A DNA stretch of 35,094 bases from Pseudomonadota bacterium (GCA_023451735.1 JAEXYH010000016.1:1-35094); one strand, 5' to 3'. Counted from the first letter of the stretch, positions 15,945 through 24,027 are shown. Translations and numbers: made by a program. Notes: generated by a model not told the origin, from the letters alone.

Positions 15945-17215
15945 GCCGCCTGTCCGAAAAACTCTAACGCTATGCGCAATGGTTCTGAGGTGCCGGCGGC
16001 ATCTTCCAGCGTCCGGCCTTCTCTCATAGCTCTGAAGGCGGCACGAATGCTCTCGATACCTTCCGCCGGGCCACCCGGATGGCCCATGATCCCGCCGCCT
16101 GCCATGAACAGGAAATCTTCCCCACCGGCGGTTTTCCAGGTAGCCGGCACGGTTCCCGCCCATTGTCCCGACGAGAAGGCAGGCAGGACACGGTCGTCGG
16201 ACTGGTCATCGAGCGGCGCAAGGCACATGGCCGTGCTGTCGATGACCTCGCTGTTTTCCTGGGCGAATTTTCCGTCGAGCCCGTGAACATGCATGTGGTC
16301 GACGCCGGCCAGCCGCCATAGCACCTGATAGGCGCCAAAACCGACGCCGAGCACGTCACAGCGCGACAGGGCGCCAAAACCATTGCGATGTCCATGAAGT
16401 GCCAGATCGGTGGAGCGGCGTAGCGTCTCCACCGCCGAAAAACCGCACCAGTTGAGATTGGCCATGACGCAGGTTCCGCCCTGCTGCGCGACGAGATCCG
16501 CGTGCCGGCGCATGGCATCCGTTTCGTCGGTAATATTGAAGGCTATCATCACGCGGCGGCCAAGCTTGTCCTCGGCGCGCCTTACAGCGGCCATGACGGC
16601 TGGAATGCGCTCGGCAAGTGGAGCGTGAACGGGGTTGGCCGAAATCTCGTCATCCTTGATGAAGTCTATACCTGCTGCGCACAGCCGCTCGACCAGCTTG
16701 GCCGTATCCTGAGCGGTCAAGCCGACGTTCGGCTTGATGATCGAGCCGATCATCGGCCCCTCTTCCACGCTCATCAGGCTGCGTGTCCCGGCAATGCCCT
16801 GTCTTGGCATGGCATATTGCCGGCGCCAGGAAGAGGGCAGGGTGATGTTTTCGAGGCGAAGCCCGGTGACCTCGCCGAGATCGTAGAGATTGCCGGCAAC
16901 GGTCGAGGCGAGGGCAGAGAGATTGATGCCGACATTATCGATCGGGAAGCGGATCTTTACCGTGGCGCGATGCGGATTTGCCGTCACGTTGCGGCGGGCG
17001 AGCCACGCGCTTGGCAGTGTCGGGTGGTCGATTTCCCCCAAATCGACCACCTCGATCACCTCCGCGCGCGCGCGGGCGCGCAGATCGTCCGTCTCCCCCT
17101 CGACCCGGATGAACGTGCCGGAAGACTGTTCTCCAGCCATGATCTCCGCAACCTTCGCCAGCGAAAGTGGAGTCTCGATCAAATAATCGGCCGTGAAATG
17201 CGTATCCGTCACCAT
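15941..17215 (-). CDS. RuBisCO-like protein (form IV type; OiaX/OiaT-like candidate)
   Basis: This protein of 424 residues has the RuBisCO large-subunit fold but is not a CO2-fixing enzyme. Mapped on RuBisCO by motif, it keeps Lys161 (position 175) in IIKPNVGL, the carbamylation and metal site KDDE at 187-190 (positions 201-204), His276/Arg277 (294/295), His309 (327), Lys316 (loop-6 Lys334) and the phosphate-gripping GGGIMGHPGG. The second lysine of the usual KPKxGL motif (position 177) is Asn163. The retained metal site suggests an active enolisation-type enzyme. Some such RLPs decarboxylate or hydrolyse 3-oxo-isoapionate-4-phosphate; pairing with a DUF1537 kinase supports this type of job, but the substrate is inferred. 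It is coupled to the kinase gene and 5 bases below the VOC gene. Confidence 0.9.
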   Translation of the reverse strand: MVTDTHFTADYLIETPLSLAKVAEIMAGEQSSGTFIRVEGETDDLRARARAEVIEVVDLGEIDHPTLPSAWLARRNVTANPHRATVKIRFPIDNVGINLSALASTVAGNLYDLGEVTGLRLENITLPSSWRRQYAMPRQGIAGTRSLMSVEEGPMIGSIIKPNVGLTAQDTAKLVERLCAAGIDFIKDDEISANPVHAPLAERIPAVMAAVRRAEDKLGRRVMIAFNITDETDAMRRHADLVAQQGGTCVMANLNWCGFSAVETLRRSTDLALHGHRNGFGALSRCDVLGVGFGAYQVLWRLAGVDHMHVHGLDGKFAQENSEVIDSTAMCLAPLDDQSDDRVLPAFSSGQWAGTVPATWKTAGGEDFLFMAGGGIMGHPGGPAEGIESIRAAFRAMREGRTLEDAAGTSEPLRIALEFFGQAA

Positions 17216-17220
17216 CGTCT

Positions 17221-17760
17221 TCAGATCTTCGAGAGGTCGGGGAAGGGGCGAACCGGCTCGTGGCCATTCCAGTCTTCGGATGCCTTGCGGATCGCGTCGA
17301 ACATCCGGCCCTTCGGCCCCGCGACTTCGGAAAGTTCGATGACTGTGCCTGGATGGTAGTGCGTGTCGAAATAGACGAAGCGGCCGTTTTCGCCCACTTC
17401 GCCCTCCATAACCACCTTGAAACCGTCATTAATCAGCCGTTCGAGATCGGCGTCGAATGTATCCGTCCAGTAGGCGACATGTTGCAGGCCGCGATGGCCG
17501 GCATCACGGAAGTCCTTGTACATCGAGGGTACGTCATTGCGGGTCTGGATCAATTCCACCTGCAATTCGCCCGAATTGGCGAGCGCCACCGAATTGTGAG
17601 GCTCGTAGCGCTCTCCGCGATAACGATAGTTCTCGATCGGAACCCGCTCCTTGTAGAAGAAAGGGCCGACGCCAAGCGTTCGGCTCCAATAGTCCATCGC
17701 CGCCTCTATGTCGTCGACAACATAACCCGCCTGGCGGATCTTTCCAAAAAAACGGCTCAT
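17221..17760 (-). CDS. VOC-superfamily (glyoxalase/dioxygenase-like) protein
   Basis: This is a metal-dependent vicinal-oxygen-chelate protein of 179 residues. The first betaalphabetabetabeta module begins GKIRQAGYVVDDIEAAMDYWSRTLGVGPFF and carries the ELIQ strand; the second has GLQHVAYWT (metal His) and ends TVIELSEV (metal Glu). The fold serves glyoxalases, epimerases such as methylmalonyl-CoA epimerase, and ring-cleaving dioxygenases, so the reaction cannot be named. The frame is open further upstream, but the ATG at 17760 gives the family start. It is the first of three tightly packed genes (VOC, RLP, kinase), so it may epimerise or isomerise an intermediate of that pathway. A candidate operator lies 20 bases before the start. 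Confidence 0.85.
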   Translation of the reverse strand: MSRFFGKIRQAGYVVDDIEAAMDYWSRTLGVGPFFYKERVPIENYRYRGERYEPHNSVALANSGELQVELIQTRNDVPSMYKDFRDAGHRGLQHVAYWTDTFDADLERLINDGFKVVMEGEVGENGRFVYFDTHYHPGTVIELSEVAGPKGRMFDAIRKASEDWNGHEPVRPFPDLSKI

Positions 17761-17779
17761 CTGATGTTCTGCGCCTAAA

Positions 17780-17799
17780 TTTATGATGGATTTTGATGG
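17780..17799 (-). promoter_or_regulatory. TGATG-repeat element, copy before the VOC gene
   Basis: On the plus strand this reads TTTATGATGGATTTTGATGG, with TGATG at 17784 and 17794, exactly 10 bp apart. It matches 17 of 20 bases with the element at 18929-18948 in the divergent promoter of the TRAP genes. Both copies lie just upstream of minus-strand genes in the same orientation. It is the best candidate for the operator of the LacI-type regulator at 18956. Confidence 0.55.
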
Positions 17800-17824
17800 G
17801 CAGCGGAGATGATCCGCTGCCCAT
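17796..17824 (-). terminator. 12-bp intercistronic hairpin after the TRAP binding-protein gene
   Basis: ATGGGCAGCGGA at 17796-17807 pairs perfectly with 17813-17824 around a 5-base loop, 9 bases after the binding-protein stop. No T-run follows on the minus strand, so it may protect the binding-protein mRNA end or partly terminate rather than stop all transcription. This would let the binding protein be made in excess over the enzymes. Confidence 0.65.
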
Positions 17825-17833
17825 GATCGAGGA

Positions 17834-18856
17834 TCAGGCCAACGATCCGACAACGCTTTCGAGCGCGCCCCAGGCCTCATCGCCAAATTCCTTGCTCCAC
17901 TTGGCGTAGAACCCGCCCTGCTTGAGCTTGGCGCGGAAGCTTTCAGTGTCGACCTTGTTGAAGGTCATGCCGGCCTTTTCAAGATCAGCCTGGACACCCG
18001 CGTTCAACGAGGCGATGTCCTGTCGCTGCTGCATGCCGGCGTCGTTCAGAGCCCGCGCGACGACTGTCTTGACGTCATCCTTGAGATCGGACCACTGGCG
18101 ACCGTTGGCGATAAACCAGTAACCGTCCCAGATGTGGTTCGAAAGCGCGCAGTTCTGCTGCACTTCATAGAGCTTGGCAACCTGGATGATCGGCAGCGGG
18201 TTTTCCTGTGCATCAACGACCTTGGTCTGTAGCGCGGAATAGACCTCGGAAAATTGAAGGCTGGTCGGGGATGCTCCGAGGGCGGAGAACATGTCGATTG
18301 ACAACGGGCTGACCGGCACGCGGATCTTTAGCCCCTGCATGCCGTCAGCACCAGTGATCGGGTCGCCGCTTGTCGTGGTCTGGCGGAACCCGTTGTCCCA
18401 CATGGTCTCCATCGCATAGAGGCGCGAACCCTCGATCTTCTGGCGTACCAGTTTGCCGACCGGCCCGTCCATCGCCTTCCAGACCTGGTCGTAGCCGTTG
18501 AAGGCGAAGCCGACCGCATTCAGCGCGGCGGTTGGCACAAGCGTCGCGATGACTAGCGAGGACGGGGTGAAGAAGGTGAGAGCACCACCGCGAACCTGTG
18601 ACAGCATGTCGGTGTCACCGCCGAGCTGGTTTGCCGGAAAGATCAGCATCTCGACTTTGCCGTCGGTTTCCTTGGCGATGCGGTCTGCCGCTTCCTTGGC
18701 GCGGATGTTCAGCGGATGGCTGAGCGGCAGGTTGTTGCCGTAACGAAGCTGGATCTCGGCGGCACCCGCCAGACGGGGTATCGAAAATACCGCGCCGGCG
18801 AGCGGCGTTGCAGCAAGGCCCTTCAGCAGGCTTCTGCGATTGAAATAACTGGTCAT
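17834..18856 (-). CDS. TRAP transporter substrate-binding protein (DctP family)
   Basis: This is the periplasmic receptor of a tripartite ATP-independent transporter, 340 residues. An export signal covers about 1-32 with a twin-arginine-like start (FNRRSLLKGLAATPLAGA) and cleavage near RLAGA. The mature protein begins AEIQLRYGNNLPLSHP and keeps the family arginine in GLKIRVP, which normally grips the substrate carboxylate, plus FSEVYSALQTKVVDAQENP. The ATG at 18856 is chosen because GGGAGGG lies in front of it; the in-frame ATG at 18871 would place that site inside the gene. The permease is encoded divergently at 20076. The ligand is a carboxylate, probably the acid sugar processed by the RLP-kinase pair. 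Confidence 0.92.
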   Translation of the reverse strand: MTSYFNRRSLLKGLAATPLAGAVFSIPRLAGAAEIQLRYGNNLPLSHPLNIRAKEAADRIAKETDGKVEMLIFPANQLGGDTDMLSQVRGGALTFFTPSSLVIATLVPTAALNAVGFAFNGYDQVWKAMDGPVGKLVRQKIEGSRLYAMETMWDNGFRQTTTSGDPITGADGMQGLKIRVPVSPLSIDMFSALGASPTSLQFSEVYSALQTKVVDAQENPLPIIQVAKLYEVQQNCALSNHIWDGYWFIANGRQWSDLKDDVKTVVARALNDAGMQQRQDIASLNAGVQADLEKAGMTFNKVDTESFRAKLKQGGFYAKWSKEFGDEAWGALESVVGSLA

Positions 18857-18928
18857 TGTTTTCCCTCCCAAGAAAAGCCTCTTCCCAAGCGGGAAATTCG
18901 ATCATATGAATGATGAAGTCAAACGCCA

Positions 18929-18948
18929 TTTATGATGTAATTTGATGT
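18929..18948. promoter_or_regulatory. TGATG-repeat element in the divergent TRAP promoter
   Basis: TTTATGATGTAATTTGATGT has TGATG at 18933 and 18943, 10 bp apart. It is 17 of 20 identical to the copy at 17780. A third TGATG occurs at 18911. The element abuts the regulator start, so the regulator could repress itself and the binding-protein gene from here. Confidence 0.55.
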
Positions 18949-18955
18949 GATTCTC

Positions 18956-20014
18956 ATGCTGCAAGACGTTATTCAACCCTCTGATGCCGGCCGACGACCG
19001 ACGATTGTCGACGTTGCGCGCCAAGCCGGCGTATCTACTGCGACCGTAGACCGGGTGCTGAACGGCCGGCAGGGCGTACGCGTGCCGACGGTGCACCGCG
19101 TCATGAAAGCGGCCGCCGATCTCGGATATGTCGAGACGGACCTCCTTGAAACCGGTATCGAGGCGGCCCCCCAACAGATATCATTTCTTCTACCTGCCGG
19201 GACCAATCGTTACCTGACGCATCTCGGTCGGCTGGTCGTCGAACAGGCTGCGCTTTTCCAGAAGAACAACATCAAGCCGACAGTCGAGTTCATCAAGAGC
19301 TTTAGCCCGGACGCGCTCGCTGCCGCTCTGCTCCGACACGGAAAATCGGCTGACGGTATCGCGTTCATGGCATTGGAGCATCCGACTGTGCGGGAAGCCG
19401 TTAACAGGCTGGCCGAACGCGGTGTGCCGACGGTGACGTTGATTTCCGACATCGCCAACGCACATCGTTCCGCCTATCTCGGGCTGGACAATCGCTCGAT
19501 CGGCAGGCTGGCAGGAGACCTGAGCGCGCGCTTTGTTGGCAAGGCGCCGGCAAAGGTCGCAATGATTGCCGGCAGTCTCAGCTACCGAGCGCATGAGGAG
19601 CGCGAGATGGGCTTTCTGCACGTGCTGCAGGAAAGCCATCCGCATATCGAGGTCGTCGGCATCCGGGAGGGGCATGACGACGAGACGCTCAATTACCGGC
19701 AAATGCGCATGCTGCTCAGCCAGCATCCCGATCTTGCCGGCATCTACAATATCGGCGGCGGGGCAAGCGGGGTCGGCAAGGCGATCAAGGATGCACGGCG
19801 CGAACAGTCACTGGTCTTTGTCGGGCACGGGCTGACGCCGGATACGCGGGCGTTCCTAATCGACGGAACGATGGATGCCGTCATCACCCAGAACCCGCAG
19901 GATACGATCAGTCGCGCCATCCGCGTCTTTACCAATCTGCGTGACGACCGCCCGGCGGAAGAGGATGTCGAGCCGCTCCGCAGCGAGGTGATCTTCCGGG
20001 AAAACCTGCCGTGA
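18956..20014 (+). CDS. LacI-family regulator with sugar-binding domain
   Basis: This repressor or activator has about 352 residues. The helix-turn-helix is PTIVDVARQAGVSTATVDRV, followed by LNGRQGVRVPTVHRVMKAAADLGYV and a periplasmic-binding-protein-like effector domain (ISFLLPAGTNRYLTHLGRL to the end). The start is unsure: ATG at 18956 is given, GTG at 18947 is in frame, and neither has a clear ribosome binding site, so leaderless or weak initiation is possible. It lies between the divergent binding-protein gene and the permease gene 61 bases downstream, and probably controls the whole RLP-TRAP unit. The duplicated TGATG element is its candidate site. Confidence 0.9.
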   Translation: MLQDVIQPSDAGRRPTIVDVARQAGVSTATVDRVLNGRQGVRVPTVHRVMKAAADLGYVETDLLETGIEAAPQQISFLLPAGTNRYLTHLGRLVVEQAALFQKNNIKPTVEFIKSFSPDALAAALLRHGKSADGIAFMALEHPTVREAVNRLAERGVPTVTLISDIANAHRSAYLGLDNRSIGRLAGDLSARFVGKAPAKVAMIAGSLSYRAHEEREMGFLHVLQESHPHIEVVGIREGHDDETLNYRQMRMLLSQHPDLAGIYNIGGGASGVGKAIKDARREQSLVFVGHGLTPDTRAFLIDGTMDAVITQNPQDTISRAIRVFTNLRDDRPAEEDVEPLRSEVIFRENLP

Positions 20015-20075
20015 GGTGTGGAACCTGAAATTTTGATCTGCGCCTGGAGGAGGCGATGGCGGCGAGGAGGCTGCC

Positions 20076-21956
20076 ATGAGGGAGGAGAGAATGGCCATGA
20101 GTTCCGAAGTGATGGACGACCTGCCGGCGATGGAGCTGCAGCAGGCGGTGCCCGGCTCGCGCTGGATGCGGCCTGTCGAGGCGATTTGCGCCATGCTGCT
20201 GACCTTCATCATCGCACTTCTGCTGTTGGGTGTTACGGCGCGTTATGTATTTTCCTCGCCGATCATCTGGGTGGACGAGACCGCATCCTTCGCCTTTCTC
20301 TGGCTCGCCATGCTGGGGGCTGCGATCGCTATCGACCGGCACGAGCATCTGCGGCTGACGATCTTTCTCTACCTGTTGGAGGAAAAGAAGCAGAGATTTG
20401 TCGCGACAGTCGGCTTGCTGTTGACCGCCGTCTTTCTGGGCAGCCTTCTTTATCCGGCAATCGATTATGCGATAGAGGAAAGTTACGTCACCTCCGCTTC
20501 GCTGCTGATCCCAATGAGCTACCGTGCCTCCGCTTTGCCGGTTGGCCTGGGGCTGATGCTGGCGATCGTCATTGCGCATGGTGTGCGGATCAGCAATGCC
20601 AGGGTATTACTGGGGGCAGCCCTTCTGGTCGGAGCCGTTGGCGGCGCTCTTTTCGCATTGGAGCCGGCTTTCGCATTCTTCGGCAACTGGAACATCGTCA
20701 TCTTTCTCGTTTTCGGCGTCGGCATGCTTCTGGCCATGGGCGTACCGATCGCCTTTTGCTTCGGGCTTGGGGCGCTCTCCTTCCTGACCTTCACCACCTC
20801 GATGCCTACTTTCGTCATCATCGGGCGGATGGACGAAGGCATGTCCAGCATCATCTTGCTCTCCGTACCGATCTTCGTCCTGCTTGGCTGCGTGCTTGAC
20901 GCGACGGGCATGGGCAAGGCGATCGTCGAGGTTTTGGCGTCGCTGCTTGGCCATGTCAGAGCCGGCATGTCCTATGTCCTGCTTGGCTCCATGTTCCTCG
21001 TTTCCGGTATCTCCGGTTCCAAGGTTTCCGATATGGCGACCGTCGCACCGGCGCTTTTCCCGGAAATGAAGCGACGTGGCCACAGACCGCCGGAAATGAT
21101 CGCCCTGCTTGCCACGGGAGCCGCGATGGCCGAAACCGTGCCGCCGTCGATCGTGTTGATCGTACTCGGCTCGACGGCAGGTGTGTCGATCGCCGGCCTT
21201 TTCACATCCGGTTTCGCCATCGCCATGGTCCTGCTTCTGGTTCTGGCGGTCCTCGCACGCTGGAAGGCACGGCATGAAGCGATGGAGGGTGTCCGGCGTG
21301 CCTCTTTCGCGATGATTGGAAAAGCAATCGTTGTTGCGGCTCCGGCGCTGCTTCTTCCATTCCTGATCCGCAGCGCGGTCGGTGGCGGTGTGGCGACTGC
21401 GACCGAAGTCTCGACCATTGCCGTGCTTTACGCCCTGATCATCGGCGCCACGCTGTATGGCGGTATCAGCCTGAAGAAGCTTTACAGCATGCTGGTGGAG
21501 ACGGCCGCCCTGTCCGGCGCCATCCTGATCATCCTCGGCTGCGCCTCCGCGATGGCCTGGGCGCTGACCCAGACCGGATTTGCCTTCAAGCTGGTGCAGG
21601 CGGTGACCGATCTTCCGGGCGGCTGGCTTACCTTCATGGCAGTGACGGTTCTGATCTTCATGGTGCTCGGATGTGTGCTCGAAGGGCTGCCGGCCATTGT
21701 GCTGATGGCACCGATCATGTTCCCGATCGCCAAGTCGCTCGGCATTAATGATGTGCATTATTCGATGGTGGTGGTTACGGCGATGAATATCGGCTTGATC
21801 GCACCGCCGATCGGGATCGGCTTCTACATCGCCTGCAAGATAGGCGGCGTATCGCCCGATGAGGCGATGAAGGCGATCTGGCCCTATATCGGCGCATTGC
21901 TGGTGGGGCTCTTCCTGATCGCCGTCTTTCCGATCTTGTCCACGGCGTTCCTGTGA
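20076..21956 (+). CDS. Fused TRAP transporter permease (DctQ-DctM)
   Basis: This 626-residue membrane protein joins the two TRAP membrane subunits. Residues to about 185 form the small DctQ part with four helices (VEAICAMLLTFIIALLLLGVTARYVF ... WVDETASFAFLWLAMLGAAIA). The rest is the large DctM part of about 12 helices, with family motifs such as GVPIAFCFGLG, SGSKVSDMATVAPALFPEMKRRG and GLIAPPIGIGFYIACKIGG. Such fusions are known in the family. AGGAGG precedes the ATG at 20076; ATGs at 20091 and 20097 are alternatives. It couples sodium-driven uptake to the binding protein encoded at 17834. It ends 27 bases from the opposed dehydratase gene. Confidence 0.94.
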   Translation: MREERMAMSSEVMDDLPAMELQQAVPGSRWMRPVEAICAMLLTFIIALLLLGVTARYVFSSPIIWVDETASFAFLWLAMLGAAIAIDRHEHLRLTIFLYLLEEKKQRFVATVGLLLTAVFLGSLLYPAIDYAIEESYVTSASLLIPMSYRASALPVGLGLMLAIVIAHGVRISNARVLLGAALLVGAVGGALFALEPAFAFFGNWNIVIFLVFGVGMLLAMGVPIAFCFGLGALSFLTFTTSMPTFVIIGRMDEGMSSIILLSVPIFVLLGCVLDATGMGKAIVEVLASLLGHVRAGMSYVLLGSMFLVSGISGSKVSDMATVAPALFPEMKRRGHRPPEMIALLATGAAMAETVPPSIVLIVLGSTAGVSIAGLFTSGFAIAMVLLLVLAVLARWKARHEAMEGVRRASFAMIGKAIVVAAPALLLPFLIRSAVGGGVATATEVSTIAVLYALIIGATLYGGISLKKLYSMLVETAALSGAILIILGCASAMAWALTQTGFAFKLVQAVTDLPGGWLTFMAVTVLIFMVLGCVLEGLPAIVLMAPIMFPIAKSLGINDVHYSMVVVTAMNIGLIAPPIGIGFYIACKIGGVSPDEAMKAIWPYIGALLVGLFLIAVFPILSTAFL

Positions 21957-21971
21957 CGATCAATTCATGAG

Positions 21972-21998
21972 GTGCCGCGTCTGTCACCAGCGCGGCAC
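21972..21998. terminator. Hairpin between convergent TRAP permease and dehydratase genes
   Basis: GTGCCGCG at 21972-21979 pairs with CGCGGCAC at 21991-21998 around an 11-base loop. Part of the stem is inside the 3' end of the dehydratase gene. No T-run is present on either side, so termination is only plausible. Confidence 0.4.
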
Positions 21999-23231
21999 AC
22001 GCCGTTCGTAACCCGGATCGAAAAGCTTCATGTAAGCAGTGTCGTCGCGCTCTTTCATGGCGGCCTTCTCATAGAGCGCAGCGAGATTGGCCAGTTTTTG
22101 GCGGTCAAGCGATACGCCAAGGCCAGGTCCCTTGGGAAGGTTCAATTTGCCGTCCCGGAACATGAAAGGGGGTCCTTCGATAACATCGACGCCGGTCCAG
22201 GGATAATGGGTATCGCAGTCGAAGCTCAGGTTCGGCGTGGCCGAAGCAACATGGATCATCGCCGCAAGAGTGATGCCGAGATGGGAGTTCGAATGCATCG
22301 AGACCCCCAACCCCAATGTCTCGCATATCTTGCCGAGATGGGTAGAAGTGCGTAGCCCACCCCAATAGTGATGATCGGAGAGGACGATCTGTACCGCCTT
22401 CTTGCGGAAGGCTTCGGCGATCTGGTCGAATTCCAGCACGATCATGTTGGTGGCGAGGGGGATCGATGTCGCAGCCGCAACCTGCGCCATCTGATCCATA
22501 CCGATGACCGGATCCTCGAGATATTCCAGAACGTTTTCGAGTTTGCGAGCGATATGGATCGCGGTATCGACGGTCCAGCCGCCATTGGGATCGATCCGTA
22601 ATGGATGATCTGGAAAGGCTTCCCGAAGCTTCAGCATTGTCTCGATTTCGAGATCGGGATGCAGCACGCCGCCTTTGAGTTTCAGGGATCGAAAGCCGTA
22701 GCTTTCCACCATGTGGCGCGCTTCTCCAACCATCTCATCGGGAGTGAGCACTTCGCCCCACTCGTCCGGTGACTCGCCGATATGAGCGGCGAACTTGAAA
22801 AAGAGATAGGCGCTGAAGGGAACACTTGAGCGGACCGCCCCGCCAAGCAGGTCCGCGATCGGTCGTCCGAGCAGCTTTCCCTGGATATCCAGACACGGTA
22901 CTTCAAAGGCCGAAGCGACCACGTCCGTCAATTTGTGATCGGCTACCGCCGACTTGGCATTGATGCCGCCACCGCCCGGCAAAGCGGCAATCACACGCGT
23001 TTTCATTGCATGGAGATGGAAAGGATCAAGACCGATCAGAGCCGGAGCCGCGCGGCGCAAACCTTCCAGCGCCTTGATGCTTCCATAGCTCTCGCCCAGT
23101 CCGACAGTGCCGTCATCACAGACGACCTCGATGATCGTACGAAGTGCATAGGGCTGGTGGACGCCCTTACAGTTCAGGAGTGGCTTGTCGGGAATTGCGA
23201 CCGGCGTGAGGTGAATTTCAGCAATACGCAT
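21984..23231 (-). CDS. Enolase-superfamily sugar-acid dehydratase (glucarate dehydratase-like)
   Basis: This 415-residue enzyme has the glucarate-dehydratase residue set: Lys184 and Lys186 (KLKGG), Asp214 and Asn216 (RIDPNGGW), Glu239 (LEDP), Asn262 (ATNMI), Asp286 (SDHHYWGG) and His313 (HSNSHLG). Members dehydrate hexarates such as D-glucarate to a keto-deoxy-hexarate, but the subgroup also contains other acid-sugar dehydratases, so the substrate is open. The start is the ATG at 23231, giving the family N-terminus MRIAEIHLTPVAIPD. It overlaps the upstream isomerase-type gene by 14 bases and is the last gene of the long alginate operon, making it probably co-transcribed with alginate genes. 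Confidence 0.9.
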   Translation of the reverse strand: MRIAEIHLTPVAIPDKPLLNCKGVHQPYALRTIIEVVCDDGTVGLGESYGSIKALEGLRRAAPALIGLDPFHLHAMKTRVIAALPGGGGINAKSAVADHKLTDVVASAFEVPCLDIQGKLLGRPIADLLGGAVRSSVPFSAYLFFKFAAHIGESPDEWGEVLTPDEMVGEARHMVESYGFRSLKLKGGVLHPDLEIETMLKLREAFPDHPLRIDPNGGWTVDTAIHIARKLENVLEYLEDPVIGMDQMAQVAAATSIPLATNMIVLEFDQIAEAFRKKAVQIVLSDHHYWGGLRTSTHLGKICETLGLGVSMHSNSHLGITLAAMIHVASATPNLSFDCDTHYPWTGVDVIEGPPFMFRDGKLNLPKGPGLGVSLDRQKLANLAALYEKAAMKERDDTAYMKLFDPGYERRVPRW

Positions 23232-24027
23232 CAAAAACTCCTTGGCGCCACCAGCTGCGCGCTGCCGCGAGCGCATCTTCCAGAGGTGGCAGTTCGGGAT
23301 GCCAGTGGCGCTCCCATTCGAGGCTAAGAGGAATGTGGTGTTTATCCGGTTGAAGAAGCGGGATCAGATCCGTCATCGGAAAGTCTCCCTGGCCGGGCAG
23401 TGCGTATTCCCGGCGGCCATTGCCGGCAATCCTGCTGTCCTTGACGTGAATATGGACCACGTTTTTCGCGACACAATCCCAGACTGCACCGAGATCAGCA
23501 CCCTTGGCCCAAGTGTGATGGGTGTCCCATAATATGCGCGCCGTTGGCATAAGCTCGATAAACGCAACAAGCTGATCGAAATCGGCCAGCGCATCATGGG
23601 TCTCGATCATCAGATCGACATTCAGCCCGCGTGTTTGACGGGCTGCCTGCCAACCTTCCAAAAGCGTGACCGCGCGTTTCATCTCGTCAGTGCCCAGCTG
23701 CTTGCCACCGTCGAAGACACGAAGATGGGCGATGTCAGCAGCCTCAGCCCAAGGAATGAAAGGCTCGAGAGCAGAAAGTTCGGTGCTTTCGAACAGCTTG
23801 CAGGATGTATTGAGCGCCGCAATTCTGAGCTTGCTAGCTGCCAGAAAGGCTGCGAGCCCAGCCGGATTTTCAAATTCGGCAATCAACGCCGAGATCAGGT
23901 CGACTGTGCCGGATAGTGTCCGCAGTTCGACCGTTGCGATGTCATGCCGATTTGCCAGGTCAGCCACCTCACGCAGGCTCATCTCCGAGCAGCCGAGCGT
24001 GGAGAAACAGTAGTGAGATCCGTTCAT
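23218..24027 (-). CDS. TIM-barrel sugar phosphate isomerase/epimerase-family protein
   Basis: This 269-residue protein belongs to the AP-endonuclease-2/xylose-isomerase-like barrel family, which includes sugar epimerases, hydroxypyruvate isomerases, dehydratases and 3-oxo-isoapionate decarboxylase. Probable metal ligands are Glu142 (MIETHD), Asp168 (WDTHHTW), His194 (VHIHVKD) and Glu237 (SLEWERHW), in the normal E-D-H-E order. Its start overlaps the 2-hydroxyacid dehydrogenase stop by 4 bases (ATGA). The reaction is unknown; isomerisation or decarboxylation of a keto sugar acid made by its neighbours is the most likely role. Confidence 0.85.
   Translation of the reverse strand: MNGSHYCFSTLGCSEMSLREVADLANRHDIATVELRTLSGTVDLISALIAEFENPAGLAAFLAASKLRIAALNTSCKLFESTELSALEPFIPWAEAADIAHLRVFDGGKQLGTDEMKRAVTLLEGWQAARQTRGLNVDLMIETHDALADFDQLVAFIELMPTARILWDTHHTWAKGADLGAVWDCVAKNVVHIHVKDSRIAGNGRREYALPGQGDFPMTDLIPLLQPDKHHIPLSLEWERHWHPELPPLEDALAAARSWWRQGVFDAYC

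Noticed and set aside
15945..16163. N-terminal extension of the DUF1537 kinase within the RLP gene
   Set aside because: The extension is a shadow of the RLP coding frame; the family N-terminus and ATGA overlap place the start at 15944.
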